Shown here: piece by piece, positions 54,394 through 63,959 of the stretch
How the letters are laid out: every line of letters starts with the position of its first letter
Numbering within the stretch: the first letter of the stretch is position 1
DNA from: Sphaerisporangium flaviroseum
GTDB lineage: Bacteria; Actinomycetota; Actinomycetes; Streptosporangiales; Streptosporangiaceae
DNA length: 64,000 nt
NCBI RefSeq assembly: GCF_039537005.1
Contig: NZ_BAAAZR010000002.1
Span: 124,001-188,000, forward strand
Direction: 5' to 3'
The notes under the pieces: generated by a model
Seen by the model: the letters and a program-made list of their open reading frames with translations, nothing else
What the model was told of the DNA's origin: nothing
Databases searched by the model: none
Position numbers and translations under genes: made by a program

Positions 54394-55683
54394 GTGATCA
54401 TTCCGCGGCCGCGTGAGCTGGCCGTCCTCGGGGGCTCCGTCGCTTTCCACCCAGATCTTGTACGGCTCGCGCCGCAGGACGACTCCCTGGGAGAGGAGGG
54501 ATACCGCCTGGACGTCGGCCCGTCGGGCATCCGGCTCACCGCCGGAGGCGGCGCCGGCCGGTTCTACGGCCTGCAGACCCTGGCCCAGTTCGGCGCCGCC
54601 GTGCCGTACGGGACGATCGAGGACAGGCCACGCTTCGGCTGGCGCGGCGTCATGCTCGACGTGGCCCGCCACTTCATGCCCAAGGCGTTCGTGTTGCGCC
54701 TGATCGACCTGCTCGCCGAGCACAAGCTCAACATCCTGCACCTGCACCTGACCGACGACCAGGGCTGGCGGCTGGAGATCGAGCGCTACCCCCGCCTCAC
54801 CGAGGTCGGCGCCCGGCGCGTCGGGTCCACCGGCACCCCGGAGTTCTACTCGCGCGAGGACATCCGCGAGATCGTCGCCTACGCCGGCGAGCGGTTCGTC
54901 ACCGTCGTCCCCGAGATCGAGATGCCCGGCCACGTCCAGGCCGCGATAGCCGCGTACCCCGAACTGGGCAACCAGCCCTCGCGCCGGCTGGAGGTCTGGT
55001 CCGAGTGGGGGATCAGCGAGCACGTGTTCAACCTGGAGGAGTCCACCATCCGGTTCTGCCAGGACGTCCTGGACGAGGTGGTGGAGCTGTTCCCCGGCCC
55101 GTACATCCACGTCGGCGGCGACGAGTGCCCGCCGGCCGAGTGGGAGCACAGCCCGCGCGCGCGACGGCGGCTGGAGGAACTCGGGCTGTCCGGCCCCTCA
55201 CAGGCGTGCGGATGGTTCATCGGCCGGATGGCCTCGCACCTGTCGCGGCACGGGCGCGAGCTCATCTGCTGGGACGAGCCGGACCGCGAGCCCACTCCGG
55301 GCACGACCGTCATGGTGTGGCGTGACGAGCACGCCGGGCGGGACAGGACCGACATCATCCTCGCCCCGCACACGCGGACGTACCTGGACTACTACCCCTC
55401 GGACGCGCCGGGGCAGCCGCCCGCCCAGCCGGGGGTGGTCACGCTGGCCGACGCCTACGGCTTCGCCCCGGACCCCGGAGTGCGGGGGGTGCAGTGCCAG
55501 ATCTGGACCGAGTACATGCCGACGCCCGAGCAGGTCGAGTACATGGCCTTCCCCCGGCTCTGCGCCTTCGCCGAGGTGGCCTGGGGGTCCCCGGGTGACT
55601 ATCCGGACTTCCTCCAGCGGCTCGACCCGCACCTCGCCCGGCTGACCGCGCAAGGCGTCCGCGTGGGGCCGCTCATCCCGTAG
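54394..55683 (+). CDS. beta-N-acetylhexosaminidase (GH20), intracellular
   Basis: A 429-residue GH20 enzyme. RFGWRGVMLDVARHFMPK opens the barrel, HLHLTDDQGWRLEI follows, and HVGGDECPPAEWE carries the catalytic Asp243-Glu244 pair. It removes terminal GlcNAc from chitobiose by substrate-assisted catalysis. The GTG at 54394 follows AAGGAAGAG. No signal peptide is present, so it acts on imported sugars. It is last in the importer operon, matching the place of a dasD-type gene. Confidence 0.92.
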   Translation: MIIPRPRELAVLGGSVAFHPDLVRLAPQDDSLGEEGYRLDVGPSGIRLTAGGGAGRFYGLQTLAQFGAAVPYGTIEDRPRFGWRGVMLDVARHFMPKAFVLRLIDLLAEHKLNILHLHLTDDQGWRLEIERYPRLTEVGARRVGSTGTPEFYSREDIREIVAYAGERFVTVVPEIEMPGHVQAAIAAYPELGNQPSRRLEVWSEWGISEHVFNLEESTIRFCQDVLDEVVELFPGPYIHVGGDECPPAEWEHSPRARRRLEELGLSGPSQACGWFIGRMASHLSRHGRELICWDEPDREPTPGTTVMVWRDEHAGRDRTDIILAPHTRTYLDYYPSDAPGQPPAQPGVVTLADAYGFAPDPGVRGVQCQIWTEYMPTPEQVEYMAFPRLCAFAEVAWGSPGDYPDFLQRLDPHLARLTAQGVRVGPLIP

Positions 55684-55758
55684 CGGCCCCCGGACGCCAC
55701 CCAGGCCGCACTCGCGAGGACCCCTCCCTCGTGGGACCCGCCCAGGAAAGGAACGAAA

Positions 55759-57192
55759 GTGCCCAGCGAAACGAGACGACCAAGAACGTCCAGAAGACTG
55801 TTACTCGGCGGGCTGGTGTCCGCCCTGCTCGCGACGACGATCGGAGTGAGCGCCGCGGGACCGGCCGGGGCCGCGCAGTCGCTGCGGCTCCAGTACAAGA
55901 CGAGCGCCACCGGCGCCACCGCCGACCAGGTGGAGCCGTGGTTCGACCTGGTGAACGACGGCCCCTCGGCGGTGCCGCTGAGCGAAGTGAAGATCCGTTA
56001 CTACTTCAAGGCCGACTCGCCCTCGCAGCAGTACCGCTTCGCCTGCTCGTGGGCCGTGATCTCCTGCTCGACGGTGACCGGCACGTTCGGCGCCATCTCC
56101 CCCGGCACGGCCAGCGCCGACCGCTACCTGGAGGTCGGTTTCACCTCCGGCAACCTGGCGGCCGCGGCGCGCACCGGCGACCTGCAACTGCGCTTCCACC
56201 GGACCGACTGGCAGACGACCACGCAGAGCGACGACCACTCCTTCGGGCCCGCGCGCACGACGTACGGGGACTGGACCAAGGTGACCGTCTATCGGAACGG
56301 CGCCCTGGTCTGGGGAACCGCGCCGGCCGGAGGCGGGCCCTCTCCCTCACCGACCCCCACCGTCACGCCGCCTCCCGGGGGCAACGCCGGAGTGGTCTTC
56401 GACGACTTCGCCTACACCAACTCCGACGACCCGAACATCACCGCGCACAAGTGGACCGTGCGCACCAACTCCGGTGGTCCGGGGGTTCCCGGCGCGAGCT
56501 GGCCCAAGGGCAACGTCAGCTTCCCCTCGATCGGCACGGGCAACCAGGCGCTGCAGCTCAAGGCCGTCAGTGACGGCACCGGCGCGGGGACGCAGCAGGC
56601 GGAGTTCCTGCACCAGCGCAAGTTCCTCGAAGGCACCTACGCCGCGCGCGTGAACTTCTCCGACGCCCCCGTCAGCGGCCCGGACGGCGACAACATCGTG
56701 GAGACCTTCTTCACGATCACCCCGCTGGCCGCCGACCTCGACCCCAACTACAGCGAGCAGGACTTCGAGTACCTGCCGAACGGCGGCTGGGGCGAGCCGG
56801 GCAACATCATGTACGCCACCTCGTGGGAGACCTACCGCAACGAGCCGTGGCTGGCGGTCAACGTCCACAACGAGGTCAGGGCGAGCTACGCCGGCTGGCA
56901 CAACCTGGTCCTGCAGGTCTCCGGCGGCCAGATCAAGTACTACATCGACGGCGCCCTGTTCGCCCAGCACGGTGACATCTACTACCCCGAGACCGTGCAG
57001 TCGGTGAACTTCAATTTGTGGTTCATCAGCGGCGGCCTGGTCGGCAGCTCGACACAGCGCTCCTACGTCCAGCAGGTCGACTGGTTCTACCACGCCAAGA
57101 ACGAGGTCGTGGCGCCCAACGAGGTCGTGAACCGGGTCAACGGGTATCGCTCCGCCGCCACCCGGTGGGTGGACACCGTCCCCGCTCCTTGA
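55759..57192 (+). CDS. secreted CBM3 plus GH16-like protein
   Basis: A 477-residue exported protein. The signal peptide starts with an Arg-rich stretch (RPRTSRRLLLGG) and ends near GPAGAAQ. A CBM3-type cellulose-binding domain follows (about 40-185; QYKTSATGATADQVEPWFDL). A Pro/Ser/Thr linker leads to a jelly-roll domain, about 215-440. EQDFEY within it resembles the ExDxE catalytic signature of GH16. It probably binds cellulose or chitin and may cleave a beta-glucan; its substrate is not certain. The GTG start follows AAAGGA. Confidence 0.8.
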   Translation: MPSETRRPRTSRRLLLGGLVSALLATTIGVSAAGPAGAAQSLRLQYKTSATGATADQVEPWFDLVNDGPSAVPLSEVKIRYYFKADSPSQQYRFACSWAVISCSTVTGTFGAISPGTASADRYLEVGFTSGNLAAAARTGDLQLRFHRTDWQTTTQSDDHSFGPARTTYGDWTKVTVYRNGALVWGTAPAGGGPSPSPTPTVTPPPGGNAGVVFDDFAYTNSDDPNITAHKWTVRTNSGGPGVPGASWPKGNVSFPSIGTGNQALQLKAVSDGTGAGTQQAEFLHQRKFLEGTYAARVNFSDAPVSGPDGDNIVETFFTITPLAADLDPNYSEQDFEYLPNGGWGEPGNIMYATSWETYRNEPWLAVNVHNEVRASYAGWHNLVLQVSGGQIKYYIDGALFAQHGDIYYPETVQSVNFNLWFISGGLVGSSTQRSYVQQVDWFYHAKNEVVAPNEVVNRVNGYRSAATRWVDTVPAP

Positions 57193-57203
57193 CCCATGAT
57201 CTA

Positions 57204-57242
57204 CGGTACGGCCCGCGCCTCCGGGTGGCGTGGGCCGTACCG
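57204..57242. terminator. hairpin terminator after CBM3 gene
   Basis: CGGTACGGCCCGCGCC pairs with its complement ending at 57242 through a stem of about 15 bp with one wobble pair. Confidence 0.75.
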
Positions 57243-57278
57243 GCATATCGGCGACGGGCACGAGCGAGGTGGGGTCGC

Positions 57279-58205
57279 GTGACGCGATGGGCGGCGGTCG
57301 ACGGGGGCCAGTCGGGGCTGCGGATGCGGTGGTTACCGGACGGCCGGACCGGAACCGGTCCCGGCTACGTGCACGTCTCCGACGGCGTCGAGGCCGTGAT
57401 CCGGTCCGTACGCCTGGCGGCGCACGCGGCGGGGGAGGGGACGGCGCACGCGGCGGCCCGGGAGCGGGTCGCGGTGGCGTGCCTCGGGCTCTCCGGCATC
57501 ACGCTGGACGCCGGGACCTCGCCCGTGCTGGCCGCGGGGGTGGCGCGGGTGCTGGGGGCCGAGGAGGTCCGGTTGTGCGGGGACATGGTGACCTCCCACG
57601 CCGGGGCGCTGCCGGAGGGCTACGGCGTGGTCCTCGCCGCGGGCACCGGGGTGGTCTGCCTGGCGGTCGACGCCGACGGGTCCTGGCACCGGGTCGACGG
57701 GTGGGGCTACCTCTTCGGGGACGCGGGGGGCGCCTTCGCGATCGGACGGGCCGGGCTCGTGGCCGCGCTGCGGGCCAGGGACGGTCGTGGCCCGGCCACC
57801 GCGCTCGCCGGCGCGCTCGACGAGGACCTCACCCGCCTCTACACCTCGCCCACCCTGACCAAAGACGTGGCCCGGCTCGCGATCCGGGTGCTCGCGTGCG
57901 CCGCCGAGGGCGATCCGGTCGCCTCGGCCATCGTCGAGGACGCCGCGGCCGACCTGGCCGACACGATCGGCGCGGCCGTGGCCTTCCTGCGTGGCACCGG
58001 CGAGGTACCCGTGGCCTGCACCGGAGGGGTCTTCGCCGCGGGCGAGCAGGTGTTCGGCCCGCTCAGGACACGGCTGGCCGCCGGCGTCCCGCGCGCGCGG
58101 CTGGGCCCGGCGGCGGGCTCGGCCCTCGACGGGGCCGCGCGCCTGGCGACCGGCCCGCCAGGCCCCTACGCCGGCCTGATCTCCGTCCATCGGTTCCGCC
58201 CCTGA
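57279..58205 (+). CDS. BadF/BcrA-family sugar kinase, probable N-acetylglucosamine kinase
   Basis: A 308-residue ASKHA-fold ATPase. AAVDGGQSGLRMRW is the phosphate-1 loop, VLAAGTGVVCLAV the second, and GWGYLFGDAGGAFAIGR a family mark. Eukaryote-type GlcNAc kinases belong here. Beside an intracellular GH20 gene, phosphorylation of released GlcNAc to GlcNAc-6-phosphate is the likely job, and that pathway yields effectors for DasR. GTG at 57279 follows GAGGTGGGG. Confidence 0.82.
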   Translation: MTRWAAVDGGQSGLRMRWLPDGRTGTGPGYVHVSDGVEAVIRSVRLAAHAAGEGTAHAAARERVAVACLGLSGITLDAGTSPVLAAGVARVLGAEEVRLCGDMVTSHAGALPEGYGVVLAAGTGVVCLAVDADGSWHRVDGWGYLFGDAGGAFAIGRAGLVAALRARDGRGPATALAGALDEDLTRLYTSPTLTKDVARLAIRVLACAAEGDPVASAIVEDAAADLADTIGAAVAFLRGTGEVPVACTGGVFAAGEQVFGPLRTRLAAGVPRARLGPAAGSALDGAARLATGPPGPYAGLISVHRFRP

Positions 58206-58275
58206 GCGCCGGGCGTCGTACGGGACGCAAGGGGGCAGGTAGTGGGCAGTACGCTTCGGATCGAGGAGGTGGACC

Positions 58276-59703
58276 TTGCGTCAGCTGAGCGCGCTGGACG
58301 CGCAGTTCCTCAACTTCGAGACCGAGACCAACGTCGCCAACGTCGCCGGCCTGTCGATCCTCGAGGGTGAGGTCGGCCGGGACGACATCGTCCGCCTGGT
58401 CGGGGAGCGGGCCGCGCTGATCGCGCCGCTGCGGCAGAGGATCGTCTCGGTCCCGTTCGGCCTCGACCATCCCTACTGGGTCCAGGACGACACGCTCGAT
58501 CTCGACTACCACGTGCGTGAGCTCGCCCTTCCGGCCCCCGGGAGCGACCGGCAGCTCTCCGCCCAGGTGGCCCGGCTGCACTCGCGGCGGCTGGACCGGC
58601 GCCACCCGCTGTGGGAGATGTACCTGATCCACGGGGTGAAGGGCGGCCGTACCGCGCTGTACACCAAGCTGCACCACGCCGCGATCGACGGCATAGGCGG
58701 AGCGGACGTGCTGGCCGCGTTCATGGACGTGGAGCCCCGGCCGAAGCGCCGGGTCCCCCAGCGGCCGGTGGAGCCGGACTTCGCCCCGGAGACCGCGGAG
58801 ATGCTGGTCAGGACCGCCGCGCGGCTGGTGGCCAACCCCGCCCACCTGCTCAGGTTCCTCGCCGGGGCCATGCCCTACCTCGACGAGATCCCCGTCATCT
58901 CCCGGCTTCCCGGCGCGGTTCCGGTGTCGCGGGCCACCCGCTGGCTGGCCCGCCAGGTGGGGCTCGGGCCGGAGATCCCCGAGCTGCCGAAGCTGTCGGT
59001 GCCCCGCACCCCATTGAACGGCCCGGTGTCCGCGCACCGCCGCTTCGCGTTCGTCGATCTTTCGCTGGACGAGGTGAAACAGGTCAAGAACGCCTTCGGC
59101 GTCACCGTCAACGACGTCGTGATGACGCTGGCGGCGACGGCGGTACGGCGCTGGCTGATCGCGCACGACGCCCTCCCCGCCGAGCCGCTCGTGGCGGGGA
59201 TCCCCTTCTCGCTGCGCGACGCGGGGATGGACGGGCCGGGCAACCAGGTCACCCTCATGATCACTTCACTGGACACGCAGGTCGCCGACCCGCGCGAGCG
59301 GCTGGACGCCGTGCACCAGGCGATGCGGCGGATCAAGGACCGCTTCAACCTGGCCCCGGCCCCCTGGCTGCGGCACCTGAGCGAGAGCATGCCCGCCGCG
59401 CTCACCGGGCTGGCCGACCGGGCCGCCTTCGGCCTCGTCGCGCAGACCTCGCCGCCGATCAACATGATCATCTCCAACATCCCCGGCCCGCAGATCCCGC
59501 TGTACGTGTGCGGCAGGCGGCTGCTCGCGCAGTACCCCGTCTCGGTCGTCACCGACGCGAGCGGAGGGCTCAACATCACGGCCTTCTCCTACAACGGGCG
59601 GATCGCGGTGGGGCTCCTCGCCTGCCGCGACATGGTGCCCGACCTCCACCGCCTCACCGGCTATCTCCGCGAGGCGCTGGAGGAGCTCAAGGCGCTCATC
59701 TGA
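58276..59703 (+). CDS. wax ester synthase/diacylglycerol acyltransferase (WS/DGAT)
   Basis: A 475-residue acyl-CoA-dependent acyltransferase. LHHAAIDGIGGADVL holds the HHxxxDG active site (His133, His134, Asp138). The C-terminal NMIISNIPGPQIPLYVCG is the second family block. It makes triacylglycerols or wax esters. TTG start behind GAGGAGG. It converges with the split-barrel gene with an 8-bp overlap. Confidence 0.93.
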   Translation: MRQLSALDAQFLNFETETNVANVAGLSILEGEVGRDDIVRLVGERAALIAPLRQRIVSVPFGLDHPYWVQDDTLDLDYHVRELALPAPGSDRQLSAQVARLHSRRLDRRHPLWEMYLIHGVKGGRTALYTKLHHAAIDGIGGADVLAAFMDVEPRPKRRVPQRPVEPDFAPETAEMLVRTAARLVANPAHLLRFLAGAMPYLDEIPVISRLPGAVPVSRATRWLARQVGLGPEIPELPKLSVPRTPLNGPVSAHRRFAFVDLSLDEVKQVKNAFGVTVNDVVMTLAATAVRRWLIAHDALPAEPLVAGIPFSLRDAGMDGPGNQVTLMITSLDTQVADPRERLDAVHQAMRRIKDRFNLAPAPWLRHLSESMPAALTGLADRAAFGLVAQTSPPINMIISNIPGPQIPLYVCGRRLLAQYPVSVVTDASGGLNITAFSYNGRIAVGLLACRDMVPDLHRLTGYLREALEELKALI

Positions 59704-60118
59704 GGAGGGTCTCGGCGTGGATCCGGCGTCCGGAGATCTCCTGGGGGCACATGACGATGAACTGCTCCCGGGCGCCGGGCGCCCACGGGGTCAGAGGGAG
59801 CAGGGACAGCCGTTCGATCTCCGCCAGATCCTGGACGGCTCGGGCGTGCCCCACCATGGTGACCGACCAGCCCGTGCTCATCCGCGCGTCGAACTCGTCC
59901 GCCTCGAACGCGACCACCGCGTTCCTGGCGGCGAAGGCGAGCCTGGAACCGGCGGTGGTCCGGATCACGACGTCCTCGCCGTCGAGGACGAAGCCGACGG
60001 GCTGGACCGCCGGGAGCGCCCGGTCGGTGAACACGATGCGCCCGACCGGGACCGAGGCCAGCAACGCGAGGCATTCGGCGCGTGACAGCACCTGCAGCCC
60101 AGCCGAATCCAGTGTCAT
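59696..60118 (-). CDS. split-barrel flavin-binding protein (PPOX family)
   Basis: A 140-residue pyridoxamine-phosphate-oxidase-fold protein. LLASVPVGRIVFTDRALPAV is the opening block, VVAFEADEFDARMSTGWSV the second, and FIVMCPQEISGRRI the last. Such actinobacterial proteins bind FMN, F420 or heme; the substrate is unknown. Confidence 0.85.
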   Translation of the reverse strand: MTLDSAGLQVLSRAECLALLASVPVGRIVFTDRALPAVQPVGFVLDGEDVVIRTTAGSRLAFAARNAVVAFEADEFDARMSTGWSVTMVGHARAVQDLAEIERLSLLPLTPWAPGAREQFIVMCPQEISGRRIHAETLLR

Positions 60119-60241
60119 GGGTCCAGATTGCCCGACGCCGGTGGCACCGATCAGGGCCGAAGGTCCCCTCATTGGCGGCGATCGGCCCGTCGATCCGCCA
60201 TCCCACGGCCCCGCCGGGCCGTCGAGCGGATCAGCGGAAGA

Positions 60242-61147
60242 TCACTTGAGCAGGGCCATGCGGGCCGCGCCGACCAGGCCCCCGTTCCCGCCCAGGGCGG
60301 CGGGCGTGACACGCAGGCGCCGCACGAAGTCCAGTCGCGCCCGGTCGGCGACGGCCCGGCGCAGCGGCGCGAACAGCACCTCGCCCGCGCCGGCCACCCC
60401 GCCGCCGATCACCGCCTGGTCGAGGTCGCAGATGGCGGCCACCGAGAGGATCGCGTCGGCGAGCGCGCCGGCCGCCCGCTCGAAGGCGGCCACGGCGACC
60501 GCCTCACCGCCGTGGGCCGCGCGGGCCAGCTCGCGCGCGTCCGGGCCGGCCCATCCCCGGGCCCTGGCCCAGCGGACCATCGAGGGGCCGCTGGCGATGG
60601 TCTCCACGCATCCGGCGCCGCCGCAGGGACAGGGTTCGCCGCCGGGATCCACCACGATGTGCCCGATGTGGCCGGCGTTGCCGGTCGGCCCGGTGAAGGG
60701 CACGCCGCCGAGGATGAGCCCGCCGCCGATGCCGGTGGAGACCACGATGCCGAGCATGGACGCCGCACCCCGCCCGGCGCCGCGCCAGGACTCTCCCGCG
60801 GCCGCCGCCACGGCGTCTCCGACCAGATGGGCGGGCACGCCGGGGACGACCTCGGACGCCCGCGCGAGGATCGGGAACTCCCGCCAGGCGGGGATGTTGA
60901 CCGGGCTGACCGTGCCCGCGAGGAGGTCGAGCGGCCCCGCCGACGCGACGCTGATCGCCAGGGGCGGGGCGTCACCGGCCACCTGGTGGATCAGGCCCGT
61001 CAGAGCGGCGCTCACCACGGCGGCCTGGCCGGGAGGCGCGGCCGGGGTGGGCGCCTCGACGCGGCGGAGCACCGTGCCGTCCGTGCCGATCATGGCAGCG
61101 GCCAGCTTCGTGCCTCCGATGTCGGCGGCGAGCACGTAAGGGATCAT
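60242..61147 (-). CDS. ROK-family sugar kinase
   Basis: A 301-residue ROK kinase. AADIGGTKLAAAMIG is the ATP loop. GHIGHIVVDPGGEPC and CGGAGCVETIASG give the His and Cys ligands of the ROK zinc site. Glucose, GlcNAc or ManNAc are usual substrates. It lies 37 bp after the ROK repressor gene in the same direction, so they are probably cotranscribed. Confidence 0.9.
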   Translation of the reverse strand: MIPYVLAADIGGTKLAAAMIGTDGTVLRRVEAPTPAAPPGQAAVVSAALTGLIHQVAGDAPPLAISVASAGPLDLLAGTVSPVNIPAWREFPILARASEVVPGVPAHLVGDAVAAAAGESWRGAGRGAASMLGIVVSTGIGGGLILGGVPFTGPTGNAGHIGHIVVDPGGEPCPCGGAGCVETIASGPSMVRWARARGWAGPDARELARAAHGGEAVAVAAFERAAGALADAILSVAAICDLDQAVIGGGVAGAGEVLFAPLRRAVADRARLDFVRRLRVTPAALGGNGGLVGAARMALLK

Positions 61148-61184
61148 GAGCTCCTCGTCGCTCGGAATGGGGGGTAAGGCGTTA

Positions 61185-62396
61185 TCAGGATGTCAGGAGG
61201 GCGCCGAGGCGAGGTGCGTAGGTGGCGTGGAACACCAGCGATGCCGCTCCGATGGCGGCGGCGTCCGCGGCGATGGGGGAGGTCTCGACCTGGACGCTGT
61301 GCAGGCGGCGGGCCAGGGGCCGGGTGGCCACGGCCTCGGCGACCACGCGGTGGTAGATGTCGGCGACCTTGTGCATCGCGGGCCCGCCGAGCACCAGCAG
61401 GTCGATGTCGAGCATGTTCACGATGCTGACGGCCGCGTCGGCGAGGCGGGCCGCGACCTCGCCGATGACCTCCCGGGCGAGCGGGTCGCCGGACGCGGCG
61501 GCGGCGCAGATCGCCGCGTGGTCGAGGCTTTCCGCGGCCAGCGTGCTGCGGGCCCCGCCGGCCAGCCGCGCCCGTACGGTCGCCTCGATGGCGCTCGGGC
61601 AGCAGACCGCCTCGACGCACCCGCGGTTGCCGCAGTAGCAGTCGGGCCCGTCGGGCACCACGGTGATGTGGCCGAACTCGCCGGCGTTCAGCGACCGGCC
61701 CCGGTAGATCTGGTTGTCCAGGAAGAGGCCGCCGCCGATGCCGGTGCCGAGGTACAGGTAGGCGAAGCTCGGCGTGGCACGGGCCAGCCCGGCCCACCGC
61801 TCGCCGATGGCCGCCGCCGCGGCGTCGTTGTCGAAGGTCACCGGGAAGCCGGTGTGCTCCTCCAGCAGGCGCTTGATCGGCACGTGGTCCCACCCGGTGA
61901 GGCGGGGCGGGAAGTTCATGACGCCGTCGGCGTCGAGAGGGCCGGGGCAGGCCAGGCCGATGCCGAGGACCTTGCCGTCGGGGACGCCCGCCTCGCCCAG
62001 CATCCGCCGGGCGGTGGCGGCCATCTCGCGGATGACGGTGTCGGGGGCGAGGCCGGGGCGCACGTCGGTGTGCAGTTTGGTGACCGGCTGTCCGGCGAGG
62101 TCGGCCAGGACGTAGGAGATCTCGCCCGGGTCGAAGTGGATGCCGACGGCGTACCCGGCGGCGGGGTCGACCCGCAGGATGGTGCGCGGCTTGCCCCCGC
62201 TGGAGGGGAGCGATCCGTCCTCGATGACCAGGCCCTCCTCCAGGAGCTTGCGCACGATGACGGAGACGGTCTGGGCGGTGAGCCCGGCGCGCTTGGCGAT
62301 CTGCACGCGGCTGATGCCGTCGGACACCTGGATCGCCTCAAGGACGACGGCACGGTTGTAGCTGCCTACTTTCGGCAGGTTTGTGCCCATCTGCAT
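61185..62396 (-). CDS. ROK-family transcriptional repressor
   Basis: A 403-residue NagC/XylR-type protein. The N-terminal helix-turn-helix is SRVQIAKRAGLTAQTVSVIV. The ROK sugar-binding body has FDNDAAAAAIGERWAG and the zinc motif CYCGNRGCVEAVCC. It is divergent from a sugar-binding lipoprotein gene and should control it in response to the sugar. ATG at 62396 follows GGGAG. Confidence 0.9.
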   Translation of the reverse strand: MQMGTNLPKVGSYNRAVVLEAIQVSDGISRVQIAKRAGLTAQTVSVIVRKLLEEGLVIEDGSLPSSGGKPRTILRVDPAAGYAVGIHFDPGEISYVLADLAGQPVTKLHTDVRPGLAPDTVIREMAATARRMLGEAGVPDGKVLGIGLACPGPLDADGVMNFPPRLTGWDHVPIKRLLEEHTGFPVTFDNDAAAAAIGERWAGLARATPSFAYLYLGTGIGGGLFLDNQIYRGRSLNAGEFGHITVVPDGPDCYCGNRGCVEAVCCPSAIEATVRARLAGGARSTLAAESLDHAAICAAAASGDPLAREVIGEVAARLADAAVSIVNMLDIDLLVLGGPAMHKVADIYHRVVAEAVATRPLARRLHSVQVETSPIAADAAAIGAASLVFHATYAPRLGALLTS

Positions 62397-62445
62397 GCAT
62401 AACTCCCTGCATCCTTGAGGTCTTCCGGCAATATCGCACAACCCG

Positions 62446-62474
62446 TTGACTTAGTAAATCAAAAAGACTTAAGT
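62446..62474 (+). promoter_or_regulatory. promoter and possible ROK operator
   Basis: TTGACT (62446-62451), a 17-nt spacer and TTAAGT (62469-62474) form a promoter toward the sugar-binding protein. The repeated ACTTAGT and palindromic ACTTAAGT (62467-62474) inside this AT-rich patch could be the repressor site. Confidence 0.5.
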
Positions 62475-62588
62475 TCTCGTCACCCAAGGAAACACGGTCG
62501 AAACACGGTCGGACGGCTACTCCAGCGCGGGGTTCGGGGCCCCGGGGCTGCGCTATGTGGCCGGCGGCATGACCGGAGAAGGAGTCCG

Positions 62589-63959
62589 ATGAGACGAGCG
62601 ATGGTGGCCTCGATGCTGGCGGTCGCGGTTGCCGCCACGGCCGGGGCATGCGGCGGTGACACGGCGGAGAAGAGCGTCGGCGGGGCCAAGGAGATCGAGG
62701 TCCTCTACAAGATGGAGCCCACCTGGCCGTACATGGACAAGGTGCTCAAGCAGGCCAAGGCGGAGTACGAGGCCGCGCACAAGGGCGTGACGATCAAGCT
62801 CACGCCGGTCCAGGGCAACAACGAGGTCTACTACACCAAGCTGGCCCTGCTCAACCGCTCGGCCGACTCCGCTCCCGACGTGTACCTCCACGACACGTTC
62901 CAGGTCAACGCCGACGTCGCCGCCGGCAAGCTCGCCCCGCTCGACGACTATCTCAGCTCGTGGGCCGACTGGAGCACGCAGTACGCCGACTCGGTGAAAC
63001 AGGCCGCCAAGGGCCCGGACGGCAAGATCTACGGCGTTCCGATCAGCACCGACACCCGAGGCCTCTGGTACAACAAGGACGTCTTCGCCAAGGCCGGCAT
63101 CTCGGTGCCGTGGGAGCCCAAGACCTGGGCCGACGTGCTGACCGCCGCGCGGGCCATCAAGGAGAAGGCCCCCGGCGTCATCCCCTTCAGCATGTACTCC
63201 ACCAAGCCGCACGGCGAGGCCGCCACCATGCAGGGCTTCGAGATGCTCCTGTACGGCACCCCCGGCGGCACCCTCTACGACGACACGCAGAAGAAGTGGG
63301 TGGCCTCCAGCAAGGGCATCACCGACTCGCTCGGCTTCATCAACACGATCTACCGGGAGAACCTCGGCCCCAAGCAGTCCGACGCGTTCAACCCCAAGCT
63401 GGGGGAGAAGATCGGGCACGACTGGTTCCCCAGCGGCAAGCTCGGCATCGACCTCGACGGCGCCTGGCTCTCCTCGGCGTGGAAGCCGACCGGCACCAAG
63501 CCGTGGCCCGAGTGGACCACGAAGATGGGCTGGACCCCCATGCCCACCCAGAACGGCGAGGCCCCGGGCGCGGTCAGCATGTCCGGCGGCTGGGTCATGG
63601 CGATGAGCTCCTACGCCAAGGACAAGAAGGAGGGCTTCGACTTCATCAGCGTGGTGACCAACAAGAAGAACACGTTGACGTACTCGGTCGGGTCGGGCGA
63701 CCTCGCCCCCCGCAAGGACGTGGCCGCCGATCCCAGCTACAGCGCCGACAACCCGGCGGTGAAGTTCTGGACCGACCTCGCCTCCGTCACCCACTACCGC
63801 CCGGCGTACGAGGTCTACCCCAAGGTCTCCGCCGAGGTGCAGAAGGTCATGGAGGCCATGACGACCGGCTCCAAGAGCCCCGACGCGGCGGCGAAGGAGT
63901 ACGCGGACGCGCTGGCGGGCGTCGTGGGCGGCCCTGACAAGGTGACCTCAGGGTCATGA
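62589..63959 (+). CDS. sugar-binding lipoprotein of an ABC importer
   Basis: A 456-residue SBP_bac_1 protein. The signal peptide ends in TAGACGG with the lipidated Cys. GVPISTDTRGLWYNKDVFAK, MSGGWVMAMSSYAKDKKEG and the C-terminal repeats of charged helices are family traits. It is controlled by the divergent ROK regulator, by position. Its stop overlaps the next start (ATGA). The sugar is unknown. Confidence 0.9.
   Translation: MRRAMVASMLAVAVAATAGACGGDTAEKSVGGAKEIEVLYKMEPTWPYMDKVLKQAKAEYEAAHKGVTIKLTPVQGNNEVYYTKLALLNRSADSAPDVYLHDTFQVNADVAAGKLAPLDDYLSSWADWSTQYADSVKQAAKGPDGKIYGVPISTDTRGLWYNKDVFAKAGISVPWEPKTWADVLTAARAIKEKAPGVIPFSMYSTKPHGEAATMQGFEMLLYGTPGGTLYDDTQKKWVASSKGITDSLGFINTIYRENLGPKQSDAFNPKLGEKIGHDWFPSGKLGIDLDGAWLSSAWKPTGTKPWPEWTTKMGWTPMPTQNGEAPGAVSMSGGWVMAMSSYAKDKKEGFDFISVVTNKKNTLTYSVGSGDLAPRKDVAADPSYSADNPAVKFWTDLASVTHYRPAYEVYPKVSAEVQKVMEAMTTGSKSPDAAAKEYADALAGVVGGPDKVTSGS

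Noticed and set aside
60242..62396. Treating both ROK genes as kinases or both as regulators
   Set aside because: Only the 61185-62396 protein has an N-terminal helix-turn-helix; the 60242-61147 protein begins directly with the ATP loop.
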